64,000 nucleotides of DNA from JALORV01 sp963754065 (GTDB taxonomy: Bacteria; Pseudomonadota; Gammaproteobacteria; Burkholderiales; Burkholderiaceae_F), in assembly GCA_963754065.1 (NCBI GenBank), contig CAVWFH010000005.1:110032-174031 (forward strand), in the 5' to 3' direction. This document shows, one piece after another, positions 18,885 to 26,944 of the stretch. The translations under genes were made by a program, and so were the position numbers. Position 1 is the first letter of the stretch; every line of letters starts with the position of its first letter. The notes beneath the pieces are model-generated. The model saw only the letters and a list, made by a program, of their open reading frames with translations. It did not search any database and was not told the origin of the DNA.

Positions 18885-20795
18885 CTACGGGCCGAAACGC
18901 GGCTCCAGCGCACTGCCTCGCACGCGCAGGGTGATGGTCTGGATGCGCGAACCTCCCAGCTCAACCCGGACCGTGCCCGCGACGGCCAGATCGGGGGCGA
19001 CCGTGAAGTCGCCGCGGGCAGCAAGCGCGCCCGCGCGCCCGCCGGTTTCCTCGAACCGGACCCCCGCCGATGAGGCTCCCAGCAGACCGTCAAACTCAGT
19101 AAAGCGCGTGACGCCCGCGGCCGTGGCGCCCTGCGTCGCCGCCAAGCCCAGGTTGATGCCGTTGAGTGCCGCCCATCGCAACTGGAACGGACCCGCAAAA
19201 ACGGCCTGCTGAACCGCTTCGTCGAGCGTCGTGCCGCGCCCGACCATCGTGAGGTTCAGTGCGGCCGTACCCTGCACCGGCGACAGGATCGGCTCCAGGC
19301 CCGCTGGCGCCTTGCGTAGGTGCTGGACAACGGATTCAAGATCAATGTTGGTTCCGATGGCGCGACCGGTGATGACCCACTCGACATCGCTGGCCGCGTA
19401 CACCATGCCGCTGACCACGCCGTAAAACCCGGCCAGCGAATAGCTCGATACTTCAATCAGGTTGCCGTCGACGCGACCGTTGGCCCGGACCTCGTTCCAC
19501 TTGACCTTCGGGCCGAAAGGCAGGGCCCACCGATCGGCATCGAGTCGAAAGTCGAGAACGGGCCGCCCGTCGCTCGTCTGGGCCGGCCGCAACGCGAGGC
19601 GCATCGTGCCGTCCGATTCGAGTTCACGTACCACCAGCGGACCGAATCGGCCGTCGTCGCCCCGGCGGATCACGGCCTCGTAACGACCTGCCAGCAATTC
19701 GGTGTCGGAGACCCGGACGGACTCGAACCGTATCGTTGAAATCTTCGTCGAGAGAGCGTTGGCTCCGGCCGGCAATGATGTCGCTATCTCGGCCGCTTGT
19801 GCGGCGGTCATGCTCATCGGCGCGATCGTGGCTTCGCCCCAGACCCACTGCCCTCCTCGCAATGCACTCCAAAGGTCCTTCCAGTTGATCAGCAGCGACG
19901 CTTCGTCGACCTTGATGTTTCCGGCCTGAACTCCACGGACCACCATGCGCGGCGAAGGCGAAAAACGGAATTCGGTGTCCATGACCGCGACGGGGCGGCG
20001 GAAGACCGCCGTCAGGCGCTCTGCCACGCGAGCCGCACTGACTTCTCGCTGCAACGGCTGGATCGTGCTGTACAGCGCAGCTCCCACGACACCGAAGGCG
20101 GCAAGGATTAACAACCGCTTCATCCACTTGCGCAGCGATTGACGACGTTGCTCGTCGGCCAGTTCATCGCCTTCGGCGCGGTCCCGCTCTTCCTGCAGAT
20201 CGAGCCGATCCGGGACGTTGACAGTCGTAATCGCAAAATGGGTGGCGGCTTCCCAGTCGGGCGACTTGGTGGTTCGGTCCGGCGAGGAATGCGGCATGTG
20301 TGAGCGCATACTCACCGTTGGATCGGCTCGTGGCGCGGCGGCTTGGCGCTGGGCTGCCGCGGCGCGCGACGGCGCGGCGGCTTCGCGAGCCAGCTGCGCG
20401 GCGGCTTGTTCAACTCGGGCACGCACCAGTTCGCTGGCGACCGCTTCATCGGAGTCGCCGAAGATCGTGATCGGATCAAGATCGCTTTGCTCGAGGAACT
20501 GCGCGACCGCCTCCGGTTCGAGCCGCCCGTCGGATGCGGCGGACCCATTGACACGCATTGCCTCGGCCGAACCCATCGGATCGACCAGCCCAGCGTCCTG
20601 CAACTTGCGCAGGGCCCGTTCGATGCGCTCGTCATTGAGACTCGGCAGCCGTGTCTTGAGTCCCGCGACATTCAATCGACCGTCGAGCAGGATGAGTATC
20701 AGCCGCTCACTCTGCGTGAACTGGTGCGACTTCTCATAGACCTCGCGCACACCGCGATCGGTGCGCTGATAGATCATGGAAACGTTGAGCGCCAT
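18885..20795 (-). CDS. Membrane-anchored AsmA-like protein with N-terminal helical domain
   Basis: A 636-residue protein of unclear function. Residues 1-72 form a compact domain (SERLILILLDGRLNVAGLKTRLPSL..., ERALRKLQDAGLVDP) that looks like a winged helix; residues 75-220 are a low-complexity Ala/Arg and acidic linker; one membrane segment is at about 226-245 (KRLLILAAFGVVGAALYSTI); the remaining 390 residues contain FRFSPSPRMVVRGVQAGNI, ADRWALPFGPKVKW and a C-terminal GDFTVAPDLAVAGTVRVELGGSR, resembling AsmA/YhdP-type outer-membrane lipid or assembly proteins. Predicted topology: cytosolic head, periplasmic body. It ends just upstream of the parS pair. Confidence 0.7.
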   Translation of the reverse strand: MALNVSMIYQRTDRGVREVYEKSHQFTQSERLILILLDGRLNVAGLKTRLPSLNDERIERALRKLQDAGLVDPMGSAEAMRVNGSAASDGRLEPEAVAQFLEQSDLDPITIFGDSDEAVASELVRARVEQAAAQLAREAAAPSRAAAAQRQAAAPRADPTVSMRSHMPHSSPDRTTKSPDWEAATHFAITTVNVPDRLDLQEERDRAEGDELADEQRRQSLRKWMKRLLILAAFGVVGAALYSTIQPLQREVSAARVAERLTAVFRRPVAVMDTEFRFSPSPRMVVRGVQAGNIKVDEASLLINWKDLWSALRGGQWVWGEATIAPMSMTAAQAAEIATSLPAGANALSTKISTIRFESVRVSDTELLAGRYEAVIRRGDDGRFGPLVVRELESDGTMRLALRPAQTSDGRPVLDFRLDADRWALPFGPKVKWNEVRANGRVDGNLIEVSSYSLAGFYGVVSGMVYAASDVEWVITGRAIGTNIDLESVVQHLRKAPAGLEPILSPVQGTAALNLTMVGRGTTLDEAVQQAVFAGPFQLRWAALNGINLGLAATQGATAAGVTRFTEFDGLLGASSAGVRFEETGGRAGALAARGDFTVAPDLAVAGTVRVELGGSRIQTITLRVRGSALEPRFGP

Positions 20796-20982
20796 GAGAA
20801 GTCGTGCGGGCTCCGCGCGGCGGAGTCATCGTCACAGATCGATTGATTGTATCGACGAAGCCCGCCGATTCACACGCCGGCGTTCGTCCGATAAGCGGGA
20901 AAATCGCGCGACTGCGAAGGCGTACCTCGCTCGCGAGACGTCCCGTATGTACTGCGTCGAGTCGGTGACTGACGCCGATGCG

Positions 20983-22002
20983 CTAGGCCGCGCCGGCCGC
21001 GCGCGCTGACTGCCGGTGTGCCCACCAGGCATTGAATTCGCCAACCAGCCCGCGCCGGAACGCCATCACGCATACGACGAAGATCAGCCCGATCACGACC
21101 GTCACCGCCTCGCCGAGGCCGTTGAACCACTCGATTCCCGTCACGCGGCCCAGGAACATGCCGATGTCGCCAACCTTGTTCTCGAGCGCGACAACGATGA
21201 ACGCCCCAAGGATCGGGCCGAGCATCGTGCCCATCCCTCCCATCAGCACCATCAGGATGACGAGCCCCGACGTGCTCCAGTGAGCGTCGGTCAGTGTCGC
21301 GAATCCGAGCACCAGCGTCTTCGTCGCTCCCGCCAGTCCGGCGAGCGCTGCCGAGAGCACGAACGCCAGCAGCTTGAAGCGCGCTGTGTCGTAGCCGAGT
21401 GACGTCGCGCGCGCTTCGTTCTCACGGATCGCCTTGAGCACCTGGCCAAAAGGCGAGTGCACCGTGCGGTAGATCAGCAGGAACGAGAGTACGAAGATCG
21501 CCAGTACGACGTAATACAGGGTGACATCGCTGGTCAGATCCACCATCCCCAGCAGTTTGCCGCGGGGCACCGACTGCAGCCCGTCCTCTCCTCCGGTGAA
21601 GCCGGCCTGGAGAAAGAAGAAATACAGCATCTGCGCGAGCGCGAGCGTGATCATCGAGAAGTAGATGCCACTGCGCCGGATCGCCAGCGCGCCCATCACC
21701 AGGCCCAGTACGGCACCGGCCACCACGCCGACCAGCAGGCCGACTTCCATGGGCAAACCCCAGACCTTGAGAGCATGCCCGGCGGCATAGGCGGCGCCGC
21801 CCAGGAAGGCGGCATGCCCGAATGAAAGCAGTCCCGTAAACCCGATCAGCAGATTGAACGCGCACGCGAACAGCGCATAGCACATGACCTTCATCACGAA
21901 GACCGGGTACGCACCGAAAAGCGGCAGCACCGCGACACCCGCGAGCAGCAGCGCATACAGGATGAACTCGCGCGGCAGCTTCACGCTACTTCTCCTTGCC
22001 AA
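20983..22002 (-). CDS. livM: Branched-chain-amino-acid-type ABC permease (LivM)
   Basis: A 339-residue inner-membrane permease with the LivM-family pattern (NLLIGFTGLLSFGHAAFLGGAAYAAG, GEDGLQSVP, EARATSLGYDTARFKLLAF). It overlaps livH by 17 bases, and is the last gene of the transporter operon. LivM/LivH systems take up branched-chain amino acids but also amides, aromatic acids and other substrates, so the exact cargo is open. The C-terminus carries a short Ala-rich tail. Confidence 0.95.
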   Translation of the reverse strand: MARRSSVKLPREFILYALLLAGVAVLPLFGAYPVFVMKVMCYALFACAFNLLIGFTGLLSFGHAAFLGGAAYAAGHALKVWGLPMEVGLLVGVVAGAVLGLVMGALAIRRSGIYFSMITLALAQMLYFFFLQAGFTGGEDGLQSVPRGKLLGMVDLTSDVTLYYVVLAIFVLSFLLIYRTVHSPFGQVLKAIRENEARATSLGYDTARFKLLAFVLSAALAGLAGATKTLVLGFATLTDAHWSTSGLVILMVLMGGMGTMLGPILGAFIVVALENKVGDIGMFLGRVTGIEWFNGLGEAVTVVIGLIFVVCVMAFRRGLVGEFNAWWAHRQSARAAGAA

Positions 22003-22873
22003 AGAGGCCAGCCGGGCGGATCAGCAGCACGATGGCCATGATCAGGAACACCACCGTCGACGAGGCCTCCGGATAGAAGACCTTGGTGAATCCCTCGATG
22101 ACGCCCAGCCCCAGTCCGGTCAGGATCGATCCAAGGATCGACCCCATGCCGCCGATGACAACGACCGCGAACACCACGATGATCAGGTTGCTGCCCATCA
22201 GCGGCTGCACCTGCAGGATCGGCGCTGCCAGCACGCCGGCGAACCCCGCCAGTGCCACGCCGAAGCCGTACGTCAACGTCACCATCAGCGGCACGTTCAC
22301 GCCAAACGCCTCGGTCAACTTGGCGTTCTCGGTGCCCGCGCGCAGCAGGGCGCCGAGCTTGGTGCGCTCGATGACGTACCACGTCCCGAGGCAGACCACG
22401 AGCGACGCCAGCACCACCCATCCCCGGTAATTGGGCATGATCATGAAACCGAGGTTGGTCGCCCCTTCCAGCACCTCGGGCACCTGATACGGCAGGCCCG
22501 ACACTCCGTAAAACGAACGGAAGAACCCCTCGATCAGCAGCGTCAGACCAAACGTCAGCAGCAGGCCGTAGAGGTGGTCGAGCTTGTACAGGTGACGCAG
22601 CAGGAGCCGCTCGATGATGATGCCGAACAGCCCGACCAGCAGCGGTGCCACGATCAACATCACCCAGTAGTTGATGCCGAAGTACGTCAGGCCCATCCAC
22701 GCGAAGATCGCGCCCATCATGTACAGGGCGCCATGCGCGAAGTTGATGACGTTGAGCAGCCCGAAGATGACCGCCAGCCCGAGCGACAGCATCGCGTAGA
22801 ACGAGCCGTTGACCAGTCCCAGCAGCAACTGGGACAGCAGTGCGGACAGCGGTATTCCGAACAGTTCAGTCAT
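21986..22873 (-). CDS. livH: Branched-chain-amino-acid-type ABC permease (LivH)
   Basis: A 295-residue permease with the LivH signature GLAVIFGLLNVINFAHGALYMMGA and the later GGMGSILGSILTGLGLGVIEGF. It pairs with LivM as the transmembrane pore. Separated from the binding-protein gene by 53 bases that hold a perfect palindrome, which may tune the amount of permease relative to binding protein. Confidence 0.95.
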   Translation of the reverse strand: MTELFGIPLSALLSQLLLGLVNGSFYAMLSLGLAVIFGLLNVINFAHGALYMMGAIFAWMGLTYFGINYWVMLIVAPLLVGLFGIIIERLLLRHLYKLDHLYGLLLTFGLTLLIEGFFRSFYGVSGLPYQVPEVLEGATNLGFMIMPNYRGWVVLASLVVCLGTWYVIERTKLGALLRAGTENAKLTEAFGVNVPLMVTLTYGFGVALAGFAGVLAAPILQVQPLMGSNLIIVVFAVVVIGGMGSILGSILTGLGLGVIEGFTKVFYPEASSTVVFLIMAIVLLIRPAGLFGKEK

Positions 22874-22890
22874 CGCAAGCGCTAGGTTGC

Positions 22891-22914
22891 CACCGGGCGC
22901 CGCGGCGCCCGGTG
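22891..22914. repeat. Perfect intercistronic palindrome in the liv operon
   Basis: A 24-base perfect palindrome (half CACCGGGCGCCG) lies between the stop of the binding-protein gene and livH. It would form a very stable hairpin in the mRNA. Such hairpins after binding-protein genes commonly protect the upstream message from exonucleases or attenuate downstream expression. No T run follows, so it is not a typical terminator. Confidence 0.7.
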
Positions 22915-22926
22915 CACGTCAACGTC

Positions 22927-24141
22927 TTACTTCTTGATCAGCGAGCACTTTGACTGCGCCAGCGACTGGTACGCCTGATCGCCGGGGATCGTCTGAACCA
23001 CATTGAAGTAGTCCCACGGCTCCTTCGACTGCTCAGGCGCCTTCACCTGCATCAGGTACATGTCGTGCACCATGCGGCCGTCGGCGCGGATCACGCCGCC
23101 TTTGGCGAACATATCGTTGATCTTCTGCTTCTTGAGCTGCGCCATGACCGCGTCGGCGTCATCCGTGCCAGCGGCCTTGACCGCCATCAGGTACTGCGAC
23201 ACCGCCGAGTAGTCCCCTGCCTGCAGGAACGACGGCATGCGCTTCATCTTCTCGAAGAAGCGGCGGCCCCAGGCACGCGTTTCCGGTGTCTGGTTCCAGT
23301 ACCAGGCGTCGGTCAGGTACATGCCTTGCGTCGTCTTCAGTCCCAGGCTGTGGATGTCGTTGATGAACATCAGCAGGCCCGCGAGCTTCATCGACTTGGT
23401 CACGCCGAACTCGTTGGCGGCCTTGATCGAGTTGATCGTGTCGCCGCCGGCGTTTGCCAGCCCCAGGATCTGCGCCTTGCTGTTCTGTGCCTGCAGCAGG
23501 AATGACGAGAAGTCCGACGCGTTCAGCGGGGCGCGCACCGCGCCGACCACCGTGCCGCCAGTGGCCTTGACGACATCGCCGGTGTCCTTCTCCAGCGAAT
23601 GGCCAAACGCGTAGTCCGCCGTCAGGAAGAACCAGCTCTTGCCGCCCGCCTTCACCACCGCCCCGCCGGTGCCGTTGGCCAGAGCGATCGTGTCGTAGGC
23701 GTAGTGCACGATGTACGGCGAGCAGTCCTCGTTGGTCAGGCGCGACGTGGCCGCGCCGACGACGATGATGGGTCGCTTCTTCTCGGTCGCGACCTTGGCC
23801 GCCGCCAGCTGCGCTGCCGAGTTGGTGCCGCCGATGATGACGTCAGCCCCGGACTGGTCGATCCACTCGCGCACCTTGCTCGAGGAGATGTCGGCCTTGT
23901 TCTGATGATCGGCGAACACGATTTCGATCTTCTTGCCCGGGAATTCCTTCTGCATGTCGGCGATCGCCATGCGGATCGCCTCGACTCCGCCCTGGCCGTC
24001 GATGTCGGAGTAGACCGAGGACATGTCGGTGATGAATCCGATCACGATCTTGTCGCCGGACATCTTCTGGGCCTGCGCACCGGAAAATCCCAGCGCCAGT
24101 CCGCATGCCGCGATGGCCGCGGCGATCTTCTTCAACTTCAT
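22927..24141 (-). CDS. ABC transporter periplasmic substrate-binding protein
   Basis: A 404-residue solute-binding protein of the Leu/Ile/Val-binding class. Signal peptide MKLKKIAAAIAACGLALGFSGAQA, then KIVIGFITDMSSVYSDIDGQGGVEAIRMAI, the family's first lobe. GGAGGAG lies ahead of the ATG. The first-lobe residues DMSSVYSDIDG differ from classical LivJ (which has a G-P-x-S-G-x-x-A stretch), and the protein is longer than LivJ, so the ligand may not be an amino acid. Sits between livF and livH. Confidence 0.93.
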   Translation of the reverse strand: MKLKKIAAAIAACGLALGFSGAQAQKMSGDKIVIGFITDMSSVYSDIDGQGGVEAIRMAIADMQKEFPGKKIEIVFADHQNKADISSSKVREWIDQSGADVIIGGTNSAAQLAAAKVATEKKRPIIVVGAATSRLTNEDCSPYIVHYAYDTIALANGTGGAVVKAGGKSWFFLTADYAFGHSLEKDTGDVVKATGGTVVGAVRAPLNASDFSSFLLQAQNSKAQILGLANAGGDTINSIKAANEFGVTKSMKLAGLLMFINDIHSLGLKTTQGMYLTDAWYWNQTPETRAWGRRFFEKMKRMPSFLQAGDYSAVSQYLMAVKAAGTDDADAVMAQLKKQKINDMFAKGGVIRADGRMVHDMYLMQVKAPEQSKEPWDYFNVVQTIPGDQAYQSLAQSKCSLIKK

Positions 24142-24172
24142 TTAGGTCTCCTCCTCAAAAGTGTGATCACTG

Positions 24173-24877
24173 CTAGACACCGAGCAACTGATGCAGCGTC
24201 TCTTCCTTGGCCTTCAATTCCGCAGCCGCAAAAGTTTCGACTATGCGCCCATGCTCCATGACATAAAACCGGTCCGCCAGCGGCGCGGCGAAGCGGAAAT
24301 TCTGTTCGACCATCACGATGGTGTAGCCGCGCGCCTTCAGTGCGCGGATCATCTCGCCGAGCTTCTTGACGATGACGGGGGCCAGGCCCTCCGAAATCTC
24401 GTCCAGCAGCAGCAGGTGGGCGCCGGTGCGCAGGATACGGGCGACCGCCAGCATCTGCTGCTCCCCGCCGGACAGCCTCGAGCCCTGGCTCTTGGCACGC
24501 TCCTTCAGGTTCGGGAACATTGAATAGATCTCGTCGACACTCATGCCGCCGCTGGCATCGACGCGCGGCGGAAGCATGAGGTTCTCTTCGCACGACAGAC
24601 TGGAGAAGATGCCCCGCTCTTCCGGGCAATAGCCGATGCCCAGATGCGCCACCCGGTGCGTGGCCATCCCGATGGTCTCGGTGCCGTTGACCTGGATCGA
24701 ACCCTTCCGCGTTCCCGTCAGTCCCATGACGGCGCGCAGCGTCGTCGTACGTCCGGCGCCGTTGCGCCCCAGCAGCGTGACAACTTCACCACGCGCTACG
24801 TGCAGATCCACCCCGTGCAGGATATGCGACTCGCCGTACCAGGCGTGCAATTCCCGGATCTCGAGGGCGTGGCTCAT
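24173..24877 (-). CDS. livF: ABC transporter ATPase (LivF) with an Arg in Walker A
   Basis: A 234-residue ATPase. The signature LSGGEQQMLAVARIL and Walker B LLLLDEISEGLAP are normal for LivF. The Walker A reads GRNGAGRTTT, so residue 43 is Arg where nearly all ABC ATPases have Lys. The codon is CGT, which needs more than one change from AAG or AAA, so a single read error is unlikely. The ATG at 24877 follows the livG stop by one base; a TTG at 24889 is an alternative. The partner LivG keeps a normal Walker A. Confidence 0.93.
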   Translation of the reverse strand: MSHALEIRELHAWYGESHILHGVDLHVARGEVVTLLGRNGAGRTTTLRAVMGLTGTRKGSIQVNGTETIGMATHRVAHLGIGYCPEERGIFSSLSCEENLMLPPRVDASGGMSVDEIYSMFPNLKERAKSQGSRLSGGEQQMLAVARILRTGAHLLLLDEISEGLAPVIVKKLGEMIRALKARGYTIVMVEQNFRFAAPLADRFYVMEHGRIVETFAAAELKAKEETLHQLLGV

Positions 24878-24878
24878 C

Positions 24879-25661
24879 CTAGTGCCCAATGCCTTCGAGT
24901 TCAGCCGCGCTGGTGCCCATGTAGGCTTCCATGACCGCGGCGTTTCGGGAGACGGTCTCGTAAGGCCCCTCGGCCAGCACCGACCCGCGCGCCAGCACCG
25001 TGATCATGTCGGCAATGCTCGAGACGACGTTCATGTTGTGCTCGACCATCAGCACCGTCCGGCCGGCGGCGACCTTCTTGATCAGTTCGGTGACGCGCGC
25101 GACGTCTTCGTGGCCCATGCCCTGGGTCGGCTCGTCGAGCAGCATCAGTTCGGGCTCGGTCGCCAGCGTGGTTGCGATTTCGAGCGCACGCTTGCGGCCA
25201 TACGGCAACGACACGGTCTCGACACCGGCAAACGAGCGCAGGTCGACCTGGTCCAGCAGATCCAGCGCACGGCCGTTCATCGAATCGAGGATGCGTTCGC
25301 TGCGCCAGAACTGGAAAGACAGCCCAGCCGACCGCTGCAGGGCAATCCGCACGTTTTCCAGCACGGTGAGATGCGGGAACACCGACGAGATCTGGTACGA
25401 GCGGACGATCCCGCGCCGGGCGATGTGCTCCGGCGTTTCACGCGTGATGTCGATGCCGTTGAAGAGGATCTGCCCGCGTGTCGGCGTCAGGAATTTCGTC
25501 AGCAGGTTGAAGCAGGTGGTCTTGCCCGCGCCGTTCGGGCCGATCAGCGCATGGATCGCTCCCCGCCGCACCTTGAGGTTGACGTCGTTGACCGCGACGA
25601 AGCCCTTGAACTCCTTCGTCAGGCCGCGCGTCTCGAGGATGATTTCGGTGGAGGTACTCAT
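24879..25661 (-). CDS. livG: ABC transporter ATPase (LivG)
   Basis: A 260-residue ATPase with an intact Walker A GPNGAGKT (residues 41-48), and LMLLDEPTQGMGHEDVARV as Walker B. In this copy the region where the signature would be reads SLPYGRKRALEIATTLA, the usual LivG version. Its start overlaps the stop of the alcohol dehydrogenase gene by four bases (ATGA), joining the two functions in one operon. Confidence 0.95.
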   Translation of the reverse strand: MSTSTEIILETRGLTKEFKGFVAVNDVNLKVRRGAIHALIGPNGAGKTTCFNLLTKFLTPTRGQILFNGIDITRETPEHIARRGIVRSYQISSVFPHLTVLENVRIALQRSAGLSFQFWRSERILDSMNGRALDLLDQVDLRSFAGVETVSLPYGRKRALEIATTLATEPELMLLDEPTQGMGHEDVARVTELIKKVAAGRTVLMVEHNMNVVSSIADMITVLARGSVLAEGPYETVSRNAAVMEAYMGTSAAELEGIGH

Positions 25662-26797
25662 GCGGAGGCGGCGAGCATAGCAACGTAATCCGCATGCGTG
25701 GCAACGCGCGGATTGGTGGCATGGCAGTGATCCTTCAGCGCATTGCTCGCCACGTCGTCATACAGATCCGGCGTGACTCCGATTTCACCCAGGCCCGACG
25801 GCAGGTCCAGCCGCCGATTGAGCGAGCGGATGGCGTGCGCCAGTTCGTCGCCGCCCGTGACCCCGAACGCGCTGGCAACCGACTGGACGCGCTCGGGTAC
25901 GACGCGCTCGTTGAACTTGACGACCTCGGGCAGCAGGATGGCGTTGAGCGTTCCATGATGCGGGCCGATCTTCTCGGCACCGAGCTTCAGGCCGCCCAGC
26001 GCATGCGACAGGGAGTGCACCGCCCCGAGGCCCTTCTGGAACGCCATCGCGCCCTGCATCGAGGCGCTCATCATGTTCCAGCGGGCCGCTGGGTCGCGCG
26101 GCTCGCGCGTGGCCTTTTCAATGTACTTGAGTCCTCGCGCCAGCCCGTCATACGCGATCGCGTCGGCGGGCGGATTCACCGCCTTCGACAGAAACGTCTC
26201 GATACAGTGGGCGATCGCGTCCATGCCGGTCGCCGCGGTCAGCCGGGTCGGCAGTCCGTAGGTGAGTTCGGGGTCGCAGATCGCGGTCTTGGGCACGAGG
26301 TGCCACGAGTGGAACCCGAGCTTGCGTCCGTCATCGAGCACGATGATGGCACCGCGCGCCACTTCGCTGCCGGTGCCGGCCGTGGTCGGAATCGCGATCA
26401 GCGGCGCTACCCCCGGAGTGATCTTCGGGCTGCCGCCGAGGATGGTTGCGTAATCGGCGAGCCGGCCCGGGTGCGTGGCCATGATCGCGACCCCTTTGGC
26501 GAGGTCGATCGCGCTGCCACCGCCGAGTGCGATCAGTCCGTCGGCCTCGTGCGCGCGGTAGGCCTCAACGGCCGCCATCACCGCCGCCTCGGTCGGATTC
26601 GACGGCGTGCCGTCGAAGACAGTCACCGGCAGGTCGCCCAGAGCTTCGCGCAGGCGATCCAGCAGCCCGGCAGCGACCACTCCCTTGTCGGTGCAGATCA
26701 GCGGGCGCTTGATGGCGCTGCGCTCGCATTCGGACCGCGCCAGCCGGATTGCGCCGAAGTCGAATTGCACCTGCGTGATGTAGTTGATCAGGCCCAT
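25658..26797 (-). CDS. Iron-containing alcohol dehydrogenase
   Basis: A 379-residue group III dehydrogenase, NAD(P)-dependent. The nucleotide motif GGGSAIDLAKG is at 92-102; the metal ligands are in ATGMDAIAHCIE (Asp193, His197), AVHSLSHALGG (His265) and GPHHGTLNAILLP (His280). The ATG at 26797 is chosen because TGAGGAG precedes it; a longer frame runs to 26845. First gene of an operon with livG-livF-binding protein-livH-livM, overlapping livG. Family members oxidise primary alcohols, diols or hydroxy acids or reduce maleylacetate. Its position suggests it acts on the transporter's cargo. Confidence 0.92.
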   Translation of the reverse strand: MGLINYITQVQFDFGAIRLARSECERSAIKRPLICTDKGVVAAGLLDRLREALGDLPVTVFDGTPSNPTEAAVMAAVEAYRAHEADGLIALGGGSAIDLAKGVAIMATHPGRLADYATILGGSPKITPGVAPLIAIPTTAGTGSEVARGAIIVLDDGRKLGFHSWHLVPKTAICDPELTYGLPTRLTAATGMDAIAHCIETFLSKAVNPPADAIAYDGLARGLKYIEKATREPRDPAARWNMMSASMQGAMAFQKGLGAVHSLSHALGGLKLGAEKIGPHHGTLNAILLPEVVKFNERVVPERVQSVASAFGVTGGDELAHAIRSLNRRLDLPSGLGEIGVTPDLYDDVASNALKDHCHATNPRVATHADYVAMLAASA

Positions 26798-26899
26798 GAC
26801 AGACTCCTCAGACGGCCACGACCGGACGGGGGCGGACCCGGGCAAACGGGCAGTATGTCCGCTCCGCCCAGCGGGCGCAATTGCAGACGCCCCGGAAAT

Positions 26900-26925
26900 G
26901 AAAACGGGCCGCCTGAGCGACCCGT
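26900..26925 (-). terminator. Terminator after pckG
   Basis: Read on the minus strand, ACGGGTCGC and GCGGCCCGT pair as a 9-bp stem with one wobble and a TCAG loop, followed by TTTTCATTT. It lies 20-45 bases beyond the pckG stop and separates pckG from the dehydrogenase/liv operon. Confidence 0.78.
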
Positions 26926-26944
26926 CGTGAGTGCGCGGAGCGGT

